From JAGORM01 sp050255815 (lineage in GTDB: Bacteria; Patescibacteriota; Microgenomatia; Levybacterales; GWA1-39-11), in contig JBLMVJ010000048.1 in assembly GCA_050255815.1 (NCBI GenBank), positions 1 to 52,551 of the forward strand: 52,551 nt of DNA. Reading direction: 5' to 3'. This document shows, one piece after another, positions 24,210-31,911 of this stretch. The notes under the pieces are model-generated. The model did not search any database and was not told where the DNA came from. It worked only from the letters and a program-made list of their open reading frames with translations. The translations under genes and the position numbers were made by a program. How positions within the stretch are numbered: position 1 is the first letter of the stretch; the number at the start of each line of letters is the position of its first letter.

Positions 24210-26591
24210 CTATTGGGTGGTTACTTCTATCTGGATATTCTTAATATTAAATGGGAGCACTTTGGGAAAAAGAGGCAAACTTCTTGTAAAGTTTACCAAA
24301 CCGTCAGAGACCCCTTTTAACTTTATTAATTGTTCAATGTTGCCTGAACTTTTCCCGCTGATTTTTTTAGCAACATCATCACTGGAAACTTTTGGCACAA
24401 AAACAGATGCAAAACTAATAGTGCCGGTTATATTTCCGTCTTTATCTTTCTTAATGTCTTTTACGATAATTTTTGAGCTTTTGGCATTATATTCATAATC
24501 TGCAGGAACTTCAGATTTACTTAGTTCTTTTGCCATATCTACCAGTTCCTGGTTGCTGTATGCACCTAGCTTATAGGTAATGCCGGCACTGAGAGAAACG
24601 GTAGAAGCCTCATCCCCTTCTTTTTTAGAAAATGTTTTTTGGTCAAAAGAATAGTCTACCGGAAAAGGAAGTATTTGCTGGTCCTCTGCTTTCTGGGACT
24701 CTGAAATTGCTTTCTTTGAGAGGTCATCTACTGCTTTTGTAGTTAATCCATCCAGATCATCCGCTGAAACAACCTGGATTTCTTTTTTTGTACCACCGGA
24801 AAAAGGATTCTCATTTTTTGCAAATACGTCTGCTGCGGAAATTCCTTTAAACTGGAAGTTTGTAGAGGACGGTAAGTTGTATTCTTTTCCAAAAGTACCT
24901 GCTTCCACCTTTACCTTTGCTGAAGAGAAGGACGTGGCATAAGAACTGGTAGAGGCAACTTGCACATCACCGGAAAGGGTAAATTCTAAATTATTAGGGC
25001 CAACTATAGTAGCTCCTTTATTATATGTTTTTGGATCTTCCGTTTTATTGTAAACAGTCACTTCCCCTTTTGCGGTATCCCCGGTAACTTTTTTCCCGGT
25101 TACGGATGCCTCTTCACTTCCCTGTTCCTGCACGGAAACTTCTGAAATATGGACTACTTTATCTGACGGTGACGTATTTTTATCCTGAGAAAAAGTGACG
25201 GCAAGATCCTGGGAAACAGCCTTTTTATCCAGGTATAAAGTGACCCGTACTTTTTCATAAAAGAAATAGTAAAGAACACTTGCCAATATCAATACAACTA
25301 CCGCAACTGCGGGATATAAAAAGGTTGCTTTGCCTTTTGGTATTTTTAGCTTAGGAAGGGAAGGTGTTGAAAAAGATGGCTTTGACAAATGAGGTTTTGG
25401 TAACTTACCAACAGCCATTAAGTTATGTCCATGGTGTTTTTCTTCCCCAATTTCTTCTTCCTTTCCTGCCGCAGCCTTGGTGAAGACGTGTTCTTCCATC
25501 TTCTCTTCTTTTTCATCCTCCACTGATTCAAATTGCGGCTTCCGGCTCAACACATCAACCCCTGCAAAAAAGCCGACTTCTTCCCCGCTGAATTCCACCG
25601 GCTTACTTTCCACTTCAGATACTGAATGTTTACTTTCCCGGACATCTTCCAAAGAAACCTCTTCTTTAACCTCTTGTTCTTCCGGAGATTCTGTGTCTTC
25701 TTTCAAAGGTTCTTCTGCTTCTTCTTCCGTTGGTAGATTTTCCTCCTCACTGGCTTCCGTTTTTTCCTCTTCCTCCAATTCTTCGGATGCCACCTCTATA
25801 GGCTTTTCCACATCCTCTTTAGGAAGCTTTACTGTGGTTAAAGAAGAAAAACCCATTTCAACCGCAACCCCGGAGATAACAGACTGGGCTTCAACTTCAG
25901 GGTCCAAAATTTCAACTTGCGGGATATGCAGGAATGGCAATTTTTTGCTCCAGTGATGGGATAAAAATGCCTGCTGGCTTTTCTTTGCATGTTCATAATT
26001 AATCAGAATTATTTTTGCAGGAAGAACTTCCAATTCATCCTGTTTTGCCAAAAGCTCTTCCGTGGTAAGAACCGGACTCTGGGCAATAGTGCCACTGTCA
26101 GACATAATAATATTGCCGTTTTTCACTAACGTAAGGGTCAGGTGCTTATGGGAAAGCTCTACACAAATTGCCGTAACCGGAGCGCCTTCTTTTTTCTGCA
26201 AATAAGCCAGGATTGCTTCAATAGAGACTATAAACCCAATGGGGGTCAGACTTAAGGCTTCACAAACCCCTTTTAACTTCAATAGATGTTCTTTTGTAAT
26301 CTTTCCTTCCTCAATCCAGTCGTGAGGAACGGAAAAAATTGTCTTCTCCAGTTTGCTGCCTTCCGGGACTTTCCGCTCTACTTCAGAAATAACAACATCA
26401 GAAAGTTCTATGAGTTTTTCAGAAGATAATTCACTTAAAGGCTGTGTAAATTCTGCACTGTGGGTTCCGGCAATTAAAAGACTTTCCCCTGTTTTTTCAA
26501 AGAGAATGGAGCTTGCCTTCTCTGAAGAGAAGATAAGTGAGAGAAAATATTCTTTTTCCGGTTGTTTATTAGAGAGAAAAGGCAGCTTCAT
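24210..26591 (-). CDS. large membrane-anchored protein, PilM-like N-terminus and beta-rich exterior
   Basis: About 793 residues from the ATG at 26591. An alternative TTG at 26609 lies inside an AT-rich inverted repeat and is less likely. The first 255 or so residues resemble PilM/actin-like ATPase-fold proteins of type IV pilus systems (SVPHDWIEEG, IVSIEAILAYLQ). A long acidic Glu/Ser region (about 256-385) follows, then a Pro/Lys linker, one membrane segment (about 424-445) and a beta-rich outer part with a TIVGPNNLEFTLSGDV pattern like baseplate-J-type domains. It is co-transcribed with sortase. I cannot name its function; a surface or secretion platform is plausible. Confidence 0.75.
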   Translation of the reverse strand: MKLPFLSNKQPEKEYFLSLIFSSEKASSILFEKTGESLLIAGTHSAEFTQPLSELSSEKLIELSDVVISEVERKVPEGSKLEKTIFSVPHDWIEEGKITKEHLLKLKGVCEALSLTPIGFIVSIEAILAYLQKKEGAPVTAICVELSHKHLTLTLVKNGNIIMSDSGTIAQSPVLTTEELLAKQDELEVLPAKIILINYEHAKKSQQAFLSHHWSKKLPFLHIPQVEILDPEVEAQSVISGVAVEMGFSSLTTVKLPKEDVEKPIEVASEELEEEEKTEASEEENLPTEEEAEEPLKEDTESPEEQEVKEEVSLEDVRESKHSVSEVESKPVEFSGEEVGFFAGVDVLSRKPQFESVEDEKEEKMEEHVFTKAAAGKEEEIGEEKHHGHNLMAVGKLPKPHLSKPSFSTPSLPKLKIPKGKATFLYPAVAVVVLILASVLYYFFYEKVRVTLYLDKKAVSQDLAVTFSQDKNTSPSDKVVHISEVSVQEQGSEEASVTGKKVTGDTAKGEVTVYNKTEDPKTYNKGATIVGPNNLEFTLSGDVQVASTSSYATSFSSAKVKVEAGTFGKEYNLPSSTNFQFKGISAADVFAKNENPFSGGTKKEIQVVSADDLDGLTTKAVDDLSKKAISESQKAEDQQILPFPVDYSFDQKTFSKKEGDEASTVSLSAGITYKLGAYSNQELVDMAKELSKSEVPADYEYNAKSSKIIVKDIKKDKDGNITGTISFASVFVPKVSSDDVAKKISGKSSGNIEQLIKLKGVSDGLVNFTRSLPLFPKVLPFNIKNIQIEVTTQ

Positions 26592-26601
26592 AGAAAAGTT
26601 G

Positions 26602-26705
26602 AAACTCAAAATTTAAAACGCAAAAGTAAAATTAAAAAGTAAAAAGTTAAATATTTTTGAATTTTAACTTGTAGTTTTGACTTTTAACCTTTAACTTTTG
26701 AGTTT
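26602..26705. repeat. AT-rich imperfect inverted repeat after alaS
   Basis: AAACTCAAAA (26602-26611) pairs perfectly with TTTTGAGTTT (26696-26705). The intervening arms are imperfectly complementary and built from AAAAGT and AAAGTTAAA words. The transcript could form a hairpin of about 100 nt. It covers the gap between the alaS tail copy and the large membrane protein gene. Confidence 0.6.
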
Positions 26706-26766
26706 TTATCCTACTTTTGAATATATCCTCTGTTGTCCTTTGCCTAAAGACTCTTGCTTCATTATT
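26706..26766 (-). pseudogene. second copy of the alaS 3' end
   Basis: In one frame this stretch reads IMKQESLGKGQQRIYSKVG and a stop; the alaS C-terminus reads IIKQESLGKGQQRIYANVG and a stop. The DNA matches at 46 of 59 aligned positions and most differences are at third codon positions. It has no start of its own. It is either a remnant of an older alaS 3' end or a relic of recombination with a diverged homologue. Confidence 0.8.
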
Positions 26767-26795
26767 TGCGAACTTGTGAGCAAAAATAAAGCAAC

Positions 26796-28607
26796 TTAGC
26801 CCACATTCGCATATATTCTCTGCTGGCCTTTGCCGAGAGATTCTTGCTTTATTATTGTAAACCTTTTCACCTCACCTGTAAAATTCACGTGCGGGCCTCC
26901 ACATAATTCTTTAGAATAATCACCCATAATGTATACTTTCACGTCTTTTGCATACTTCTCATCAAATAATCCTATGGCGCCCATTTCTTTTGCCTGTTCT
27001 ATAGGCATAATCTCAAAATGCACCGGTAGGTTTTCCTGGATTTTCTCATTTACTGTTTTTTCCAAAGTGTTAACTTCTTCTTCCGTCAGCTTCCGGTCAA
27101 AGTTAAAATCAAACCTCACTCTCTCCGCAGTGATATTGCTTCCAGTCTGGTGAAGCTGTGTCCCAAACATATCCCGCAGCGCCTGGTGCATAAGATGTGT
27201 TGCCGTATGTCCCATAATTGTTTTTTCCGAATGGTCCGCCAATCCTCCTTTAAATTTTTGCTCTGCTCCTTTCCGGGATAAATCCTGATGGGCTTTAATT
27301 TGTTCCGCAAGTGCCTGTTCATCAAAAATATATCCCAAACTTTTGAGCTGGGTAGGTCCTAAACCAAAAGAAGTAATTGCCTTAAAAGCCAGGCCTGCCG
27401 GAATCTCTACCTGGCCTAATAGTTCATCCCCTACGCGCTTCCCGCTTTTTGCCAGTTCTTTTTCTATAACTTTCCGGCCGCCTTCTAAAGCACGGTTATA
27501 TGATTGCTCCTCTTCTAAAATAACTCCTTTTATATGCTCATATTTTTCTACCAGTATAGAATCCGTATCTTTATAGCTTCCTACTATTGCCTCAACAACT
27601 TTCTCAACCTGTTTTCCTTTTAAAAGATAGATATTATCAATGGCACGGCGAATTAAACGGCGGAGGATATACCCCTGTTCTTTGTTGGAGGGAAGCACGT
27701 CATTTGAGGCAATAAATACGGCTGCGGTTAAATGGTCTGCAATAATCCTCATTTCGCGTTTATGTGAACTATATTTCTTATCTGAAATTTCTTCAATGGC
27801 TTTTATAATTGGAGCAAAGAGGGATGTTTCAAAAATGTCTGTTTTTTCCTCTGTCACCGCAACCAACCGTTCCAGTCCCCCGCCAAAATCCACATTTTTC
27901 TGCGGCAATTCTTTAAACCCTTCCTCAGTTCTGATATATTGCATAAAAACGGAGTTGCCAATTTCCAGATACCGCCCGCAATCACAATTCACATGACATT
28001 CTTTCCCAAACTCAGGGTCATGCGGTGTTCCATAGTCGTAAAACACTTCTGAATCAGGACCTCCCGGCTCACCCACCGGCATATTGTCCGGTATTCCGGA
28101 GCGGCTCCACCAGTTTTTGGTAACCCCATATTTAAAGATCCTGGTACCTATTTCTGCCTCTATCCCAACTTTTTTAAATTGTTCTTTCCATATCTCTACA
28201 GAATCTGTATCAGCCGGAATATTTTTATCCCCTTCAAAAACTGTTACATATAACTTCTGTGGGTCAAGTTTTAATTCAGATGTCAAAAACTCAAAGAACC
28301 AGGGAATCTGTTCTTTTTTAAAGTAATCCCCAAGCGACCAATTCCCAAGCATCCTAAAAAATGTGGTATGGCGGTTATCCCCTACTTCATCTATGTCTGC
28401 CGCCCGGAAAGAATTCTGGGCGTTCACCAACCGTTTTCCTTCCGGATGAGACTCCCCTAATAAATAGGGCACCAAAGGCTGCATGCCGGAAGACGTAAAT
28501 AACGTAGTAGGATCATTTACCGGAACCAGGGAAGAATTTTCTATCCGTTTATGTCCGCGTTTTTCAAAAAAGGAGATATATTTGCCTAGGATTTGTTTTG
28601 CCTGCAT
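26796..28607 (-). CDS. alaS: alanyl-tRNA synthetase, lacking the C-Ala domain
   Basis: Charges tRNA-Ala. I start it at the ATG at 28607 (MQAKQILGKY), giving 603 residues; a TTG 33 nt further up lies in the promoter -10. Class II catalytic motifs are present (GNWSLGDYFKKE, GGGLERL). The editing domain has HTATH (467-471) and CGGPH (569-573), the zinc-binding HxxxH and CxxxH motifs. The protein then ends at about the point where full-length AlaRS (about 870 residues) would continue into the C-terminal oligomerisation domain. A clear promoter precedes it. A copy of its last 19 codons lies downstream. Confidence 0.96.
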   Translation of the reverse strand: MQAKQILGKYISFFEKRGHKRIENSSLVPVNDPTTLFTSSGMQPLVPYLLGESHPEGKRLVNAQNSFRAADIDEVGDNRHTTFFRMLGNWSLGDYFKKEQIPWFFEFLTSELKLDPQKLYVTVFEGDKNIPADTDSVEIWKEQFKKVGIEAEIGTRIFKYGVTKNWWSRSGIPDNMPVGEPGGPDSEVFYDYGTPHDPEFGKECHVNCDCGRYLEIGNSVFMQYIRTEEGFKELPQKNVDFGGGLERLVAVTEEKTDIFETSLFAPIIKAIEEISDKKYSSHKREMRIIADHLTAAVFIASNDVLPSNKEQGYILRRLIRRAIDNIYLLKGKQVEKVVEAIVGSYKDTDSILVEKYEHIKGVILEEEQSYNRALEGGRKVIEKELAKSGKRVGDELLGQVEIPAGLAFKAITSFGLGPTQLKSLGYIFDEQALAEQIKAHQDLSRKGAEQKFKGGLADHSEKTIMGHTATHLMHQALRDMFGTQLHQTGSNITAERVRFDFNFDRKLTEEEVNTLEKTVNEKIQENLPVHFEIMPIEQAKEMGAIGLFDEKYAKDVKVYIMGDYSKELCGGPHVNFTGEVKRFTIIKQESLGKGQQRIYANVG

Positions 28608-28628
28608 GGGTTTATCTGAGTGCCTCAA

Positions 28629-28657
28629 ATTGTACCACAAAACCGAAGCTCCGACAA
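28629..28657 (-). promoter_or_regulatory. alaS promoter
   Basis: On the minus strand TTGTCG (28652-28657), a 17-bp spacer and TACAAT (28629-28634), then 21 nt to the ATG. This also decides the start codon, as the longer reading would begin inside the -10 box. Confidence 0.65.
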
Positions 28658-28675
28658 AATTAAGAGGAGCTTTCT

Positions 28676-28704
28676 TTGCAATTTGAAAAGTGGAAGAATA
28701 TAAT
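28676..28704 (+). promoter_or_regulatory. promoter of the 118-aa gene, leaderless type
   Basis: TTGCAA (28676-28681), a 17-bp spacer and TATAAT (28699-28704), with 9 nt to the ATG at 28714. It is divergent from the alaS promoter, 18 bp away. Confidence 0.65.
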
Positions 28705-28713
28705 TACTCCCCT

Positions 28714-29070
28714 ATGTCAAAAGAGCGTTTCAAAGCAGGGTTGAGAAAAGCTGCAGTAGATGCACTGTATCTATATGGAATTACGGGAACTGCGCTGTCC
28801 GGATGGGGTCTTTTAGATTTTAATACTGCTAGGGCAAATGAGCGCCTGCACTCAGGGATCATAAACGGGATGACAGAATTTAACCATCCCAACCAGTATG
28901 AATCTTATGCGCTCAACCATATTGAAAAGGATAAGGCAACACAAAAAAGAGGGGAAGTTGAAATCATAGCAGGGGTAGCTATGGCTCTTCCTACTGTTTT
29001 GGCTGAATCAAAAAGGCGTGGAGAAGAAATTAAAAAGGATGGAGGCTTTAAAAAGCTCCTACCTAGATAA
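28714..29070 (+). CDS. hypothetical protein, 118 aa, two possible membrane segments
   Basis: I do not recognise this protein. I start it at the ATG at 28714 (MSKERFKAG) because an in-frame ATG at 28690 lies upstream of the -10 box. Two hydrophobic segments are visible, about residues 12-34 (ALYLYGITGTALSGWGLL) and 84-100 (IIAGVAMALPTVLAE), with a charged middle region and a basic C-terminus. The mRNA is probably leaderless. Its last 8 nt overlap the end of the convergent 500-aa gene. Confidence 0.65.
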   Translation: MSKERFKAGLRKAAVDALYLYGITGTALSGWGLLDFNTARANERLHSGIINGMTEFNHPNQYESYALNHIEKDKATQKRGEVEIIAGVAMALPTVLAESKRRGEEIKKDGGFKKLLPR

Positions 29071-30565
29071 TCTTAGGGATAAACCAAAGCTTTCCATCAC
29101 TTTTCTCAAATCTTCCGGTTGATTTTTTGTTTTCCTCAAAGTATCCATTTTGTCCCTCCAGGCTTCCTTCATACACCTTTACTGCCCCTGCTTCTCCTAC
29201 CTGGCCTTCTGATCCAAAACTCATCTTTACGGGCTCCTGTAAGTCAATTACTGCCTGAACCTTCTGTTCAAGCCCGGAAATATCCGGAATTTCACCTAAA
29301 GATTTCAGTCCCTCCAAAAATCCTTTCCAGGTACCATCCGGGTGCAGATGGCTGGATACTTCACTTACCTGTTCTATACCATCAACCCGTCCCATTTCAT
29401 AAGAAAGATCTGCACCGGTAGGCACTTTTTGATCTGCTCCTTTATATTTTAAAATCCGCAGAGCTGCGCTCAGCGCTCCCGCAATCCTTTTTTTCCGTGC
29501 TTTTTCATCTTTAATAAAAAAGAATTCTTTTCCGTTTAGCTTTTCAGCCTTTTGGGCCCCTTCCGGTTGGTCAGTTTTTACCGCTTCCGGCTTTTCTGCT
29601 TTCCGCGATACCTCTACAGCTGCTGCAGTTATCGCCTTTACCTGGGTTTCCGGCTGTATTTCTGTTTTTGGCGGCGTAATGATTTCAACACCTGGCTTTC
29701 CTTCATATTTTTTAGCAAGGACCTTCATAACCTCCAAGTGAGCTTGCGGTTCTGCCATTCCACGAGCTACCCCCACAATTCTCGCAGTCTTTACTGCCTC
29801 TAAAATATCCAGCTCTACTGCGCGTCTTACTAACGGATCTACACCTGATTTTACCCTGATTGCTTGCTCGAGTCTTACCTGGACTGCAGGTTTTGGCATT
29901 TCAGTTTTGCGCGTTGTAGCAACCTCGCTTGTTTTTAAGGCTGAATGAGCAACATACGGTGTTTCAGGACGAAAAACACGAGTCTCTGGCACAGGCCTCA
30001 CTTTTATCATGGAATCTGCCTTTATAACCTTAGGGGCTTCAATCTTTGCTTTTTTCGCGGAAGCTTTTACCGGCGCTTCAGATTTTATATATTGAGGTTT
30101 ATTTGGTTCCAGAAAAACCGGTTTTGGCCTAACAAAAATTGGTGCGTCTTTTGCCGGTTTTCTCCCTAAATCAAAAATGTTCTTTGGCTCAAGCGATTTT
30201 GTCCTGGCGACAGAGGAAATCTTACCTTTGCCATGGTTAATATCAATAATTTTAGGCGCATCTATGGACTTGAACGGAACTACCGGATCAGAACGGACCA
30301 GACGTGCCAGGTCAAACATTTTTGGCGCTTCACGTCCCTTGTTCAGATTTACTATTGAGGGAGATTTCACTCCGCCAATTTCTTTAAAACCAATAGGGTT
30401 TGCATTAAAACGGCTGAGGCCGCGGGAAGAAAATGAGGCCTTTGCGCCACCAAACCGGGCTTCAGGCGAGCAGAGAGATCCTACGCCTTTACCGGCTGCA
30501 ATCCCGCCTGAAGCCCCACCTCGTACTCCTGCCGAAACTCCTCCTGATACTCCTATGCCTTTCAT
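29063..30565 (-). CDS. hypothetical protein, 500 aa, low-complexity with short repeats
   Basis: I do not recognise this protein. The N-terminus is Gly/Ser/Ala-rich (about 1-30). A basic region at 60-140 repeats the motif [AE]PK-x-[IF]-[FD]-[DI] several times (APKMFDLAR, APKIIDINHGK, EPKNIFDLGRK). Residues 150-330 are Lys/Glu/Pro/Val-rich and probably extended. The last 140 residues look globular (GADLSYEMGRVDGIEQ, KLWFIPKII). No membrane segment or clear signal peptide. A TATACT box lies 9 nt before the ATG. It lies downstream of the TrpR-family regulator gene. Confidence 0.65.
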   Translation of the reverse strand: MKGIGVSGGVSAGVRGGASGGIAAGKGVGSLCSPEARFGGAKASFSSRGLSRFNANPIGFKEIGGVKSPSIVNLNKGREAPKMFDLARLVRSDPVVPFKSIDAPKIIDINHGKGKISSVARTKSLEPKNIFDLGRKPAKDAPIFVRPKPVFLEPNKPQYIKSEAPVKASAKKAKIEAPKVIKADSMIKVRPVPETRVFRPETPYVAHSALKTSEVATTRKTEMPKPAVQVRLEQAIRVKSGVDPLVRRAVELDILEAVKTARIVGVARGMAEPQAHLEVMKVLAKKYEGKPGVEIITPPKTEIQPETQVKAITAAAVEVSRKAEKPEAVKTDQPEGAQKAEKLNGKEFFFIKDEKARKKRIAGALSAALRILKYKGADQKVPTGADLSYEMGRVDGIEQVSEVSSHLHPDGTWKGFLEGLKSLGEIPDISGLEQKVQAVIDLQEPVKMSFGSEGQVGEAGAVKVYEGSLEGQNGYFEENKKSTGRFEKSDGKLWFIPKII

Positions 30566-30574
30566 AGTACGCGC

Positions 30575-30580
30575 AGTATA
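30575..30580 (-). promoter_or_regulatory. -10 box before the 500-aa gene
   Basis: TATACT on the minus strand, 9 nt before the ATG at 30565. I see no good -35 at 17-18 bp. Confidence 0.35.
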
Positions 30581-30657
30581 TCTCTCTGAAGTAATTCAGG
30601 CTTGACATGAATCTAACACAAACCTAACACTCTGAAGCTGGCTGAGGCTGACTGAAG

Positions 30658-31071
30658 TTACCTTTTAACATCCTTACGCTTAAAGCCGGTGTACTCTTTT
30701 TTCTTTCGCACTAGTTTTGATCCTCCGGCTTTAGAATATGCCTTTTTCTCAAATTCTTTATCTACTTTTTGGCTCCTCTTTTGTATTAGCTCAAAACAAG
30801 AAGGATACCCATATAAGTGTTTTGAAACAACCGTTATGGTATCTCTTCCTACACCTAATGCAAGTTTTATATCTTCTCCGCTTACTCCCGATTTCAAAAG
30901 AAGTGCCACCTGAATTCTTCTCCCTATTTTTAATTTCTCATCAGTAGTCAACAGACCATTAATCATCTCATCAACATCTTTCCCGTCTTGTGCAGCTAGA
31001 AAAGCGTCTCTAACTAAATTGGTCAGTTCATATTCATCTTTAGAAGACAGAAATCTGTATCTACTATTCAT
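30658..31071 (-). CDS. TrpR-family transcriptional regulator (YerC/YecD-like)
   Basis: A 137-residue DNA-binding protein of the Trp-repressor fold. Residues 38-90 match the family: MINGLLTTDEKLKIGRR, VALLLKSGVSGEDIKLALG and VGRDTITVVSKHLY, the last being the helix-turn-helix. The C-terminal tail is Lys/Arg-rich and not part of the known fold. A strong Shine-Dalgarno (AGGAGG) precedes the ATG. Just upstream is a three-part TrpR-like operator, which suggests self-repression. The effector is unknown; no tryptophan genes are in the window. Confidence 0.85.
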   Translation of the reverse strand: MNSRYRFLSSKDEYELTNLVRDAFLAAQDGKDVDEMINGLLTTDEKLKIGRRIQVALLLKSGVSGEDIKLALGVGRDTITVVSKHLYGYPSCFELIQKRSQKVDKEFEKKAYSKAGGSKLVRKKKEYTGFKRKDVKR

Positions 31072-31125
31072 TTTATCCCTCCTCGAATCCCTTAAATTTA
31101 TGAGAATTAATTATAAGCATATATC

Positions 31126-31151
31126 TAACCAGTCGACTAGTCAACTGGTTA
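31126..31151. promoter_or_regulatory. TrpR-type operator with three half-sites
   Basis: ACCAGT-CG-ACTAGT-CA-ACTGGT (31128-31149), three half-sites at an exact 8-bp period. The outer ones form the inverted repeat TAACCAGT/ACTGGTTA. The E. coli TrpR operator core is ACTAGTTAACTAGT; 31136-31149 matches it at 12 of 14 positions. It lies 55 nt before the start codon of the TrpR-family gene, beside a TATAAT at 31110-31115. Confidence 0.75.
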
Positions 31152-31246
31152 TTATTATAGTAAATATTTCTATTAAAAACTGTTAAGAAGTGGTTCTAGG
31201 CTATATTTATCTCTTGGACACCCTACTCTTCTAATAGGTTCAAGGG

Positions 31247-31870
31247 TTACTTTGCAATATATTCCCTGAGGGGGCAGTCAGTGTGTTTGCACCGGGCAGT
31301 GCAGTACTGCCTGCCGTAATAGGAAAGGCCCATGGCAAAATCATGCCATTTTTCTTTAGGTAAAAGGGGCATAAGGTCCTGTTCTATTTTCACCGGGTCT
31401 GAACTCTTTGTCAGGCCAAATAATTTTGCAAGGCGGCGGACATGAGTATCTACCACTATTCCCTCTGTAATCCCAAATGCCTCCTGCAGGATGACGTTTG
31501 CCGTTTTGCGCCCTATAAATGGCAGCGGCAACAATTCCTCCATAGTTTTTGGCATTTCTCCACCATATTCCGTAGCTACAATTTCAGCTGTTTTTTTAAT
31601 GGCCCGCGCTTTTCCCCGGTAAAAATTTATTTCCGATACGTCTTTCTCAAATTCTTCCAGCGGCACTTTCCGGTAATCACCCAACGTTTTATATTTTTGA
31701 AAAAGGTTGGTAGTTAATTTATTCACCCCTACATCCGTTTGCTGGGCAGACAAAGCTACAGCAACGTACAATTCCCATGGGTTTTTCCAGTTAGTGAGAG
31801 GTGTTACCGGATTGGGGAACATTTTGTGGAGCTTTTCGTAAAGTATTTTTGCTTTTTCCTCATTTGTCAT
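31247..31870 (-). CDS. nth: endonuclease III
   Basis: A 207-residue HhH-GPD DNA glycosylase/AP-lyase for oxidised pyrimidines in base excision repair. The helix-hairpin-helix is LPLPFIGRKTANVIL (about 114-128) with catalytic Lys122, and the catalytic Asp141 is in VVDTHVRR. The C-terminal iron-sulphur loop is abnormal: Cys190, Cys194 and Cys199 (CTARCKHTDCPL) with spacing x3 and x4 and no fourth cysteine, against the usual Cx6Cx2Cx5C. It should be leaderless (TATAAT 6 nt before the ATG). It follows yvcK on the same strand. Confidence 0.92.
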   Translation of the reverse strand: MTNEEKAKILYEKLHKMFPNPVTPLTNWKNPWELYVAVALSAQQTDVGVNKLTTNLFQKYKTLGDYRKVPLEEFEKDVSEINFYRGKARAIKKTAEIVATEYGGEMPKTMEELLPLPFIGRKTANVILQEAFGITEGIVVDTHVRRLAKLFGLTKSSDPVKIEQDLMPLLPKEKWHDFAMGLSYYGRQYCTARCKHTDCPLREYIAK

Positions 31871-31876
31871 GCGTAT

Positions 31877-31882
31877 ATTATA
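31877..31882 (-). promoter_or_regulatory. -10 box of nth, leaderless type
   Basis: TATAAT on the minus strand, 6 nt before the ATG at 31870, within the 41-nt yvcK-nth gap. Confidence 0.5.
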
Positions 31883-31911
31883 CTCCCTACTACAAAGAGA
31901 AAAGCTGAGAA

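Noticed and set aside
25477..25956. 159-codon Ser-rich plus-strand ORF
   Set aside because: Mirror image of the Glu-rich linker of the large membrane protein (GAA/GAG read as TTC/CTC, TCT and so on).
30590..30625. Perfect TTGACA on the plus strand near 30602 as a promoter
   Set aside because: The matching -10 (TAACAC) is poor and no plus-strand gene follows.
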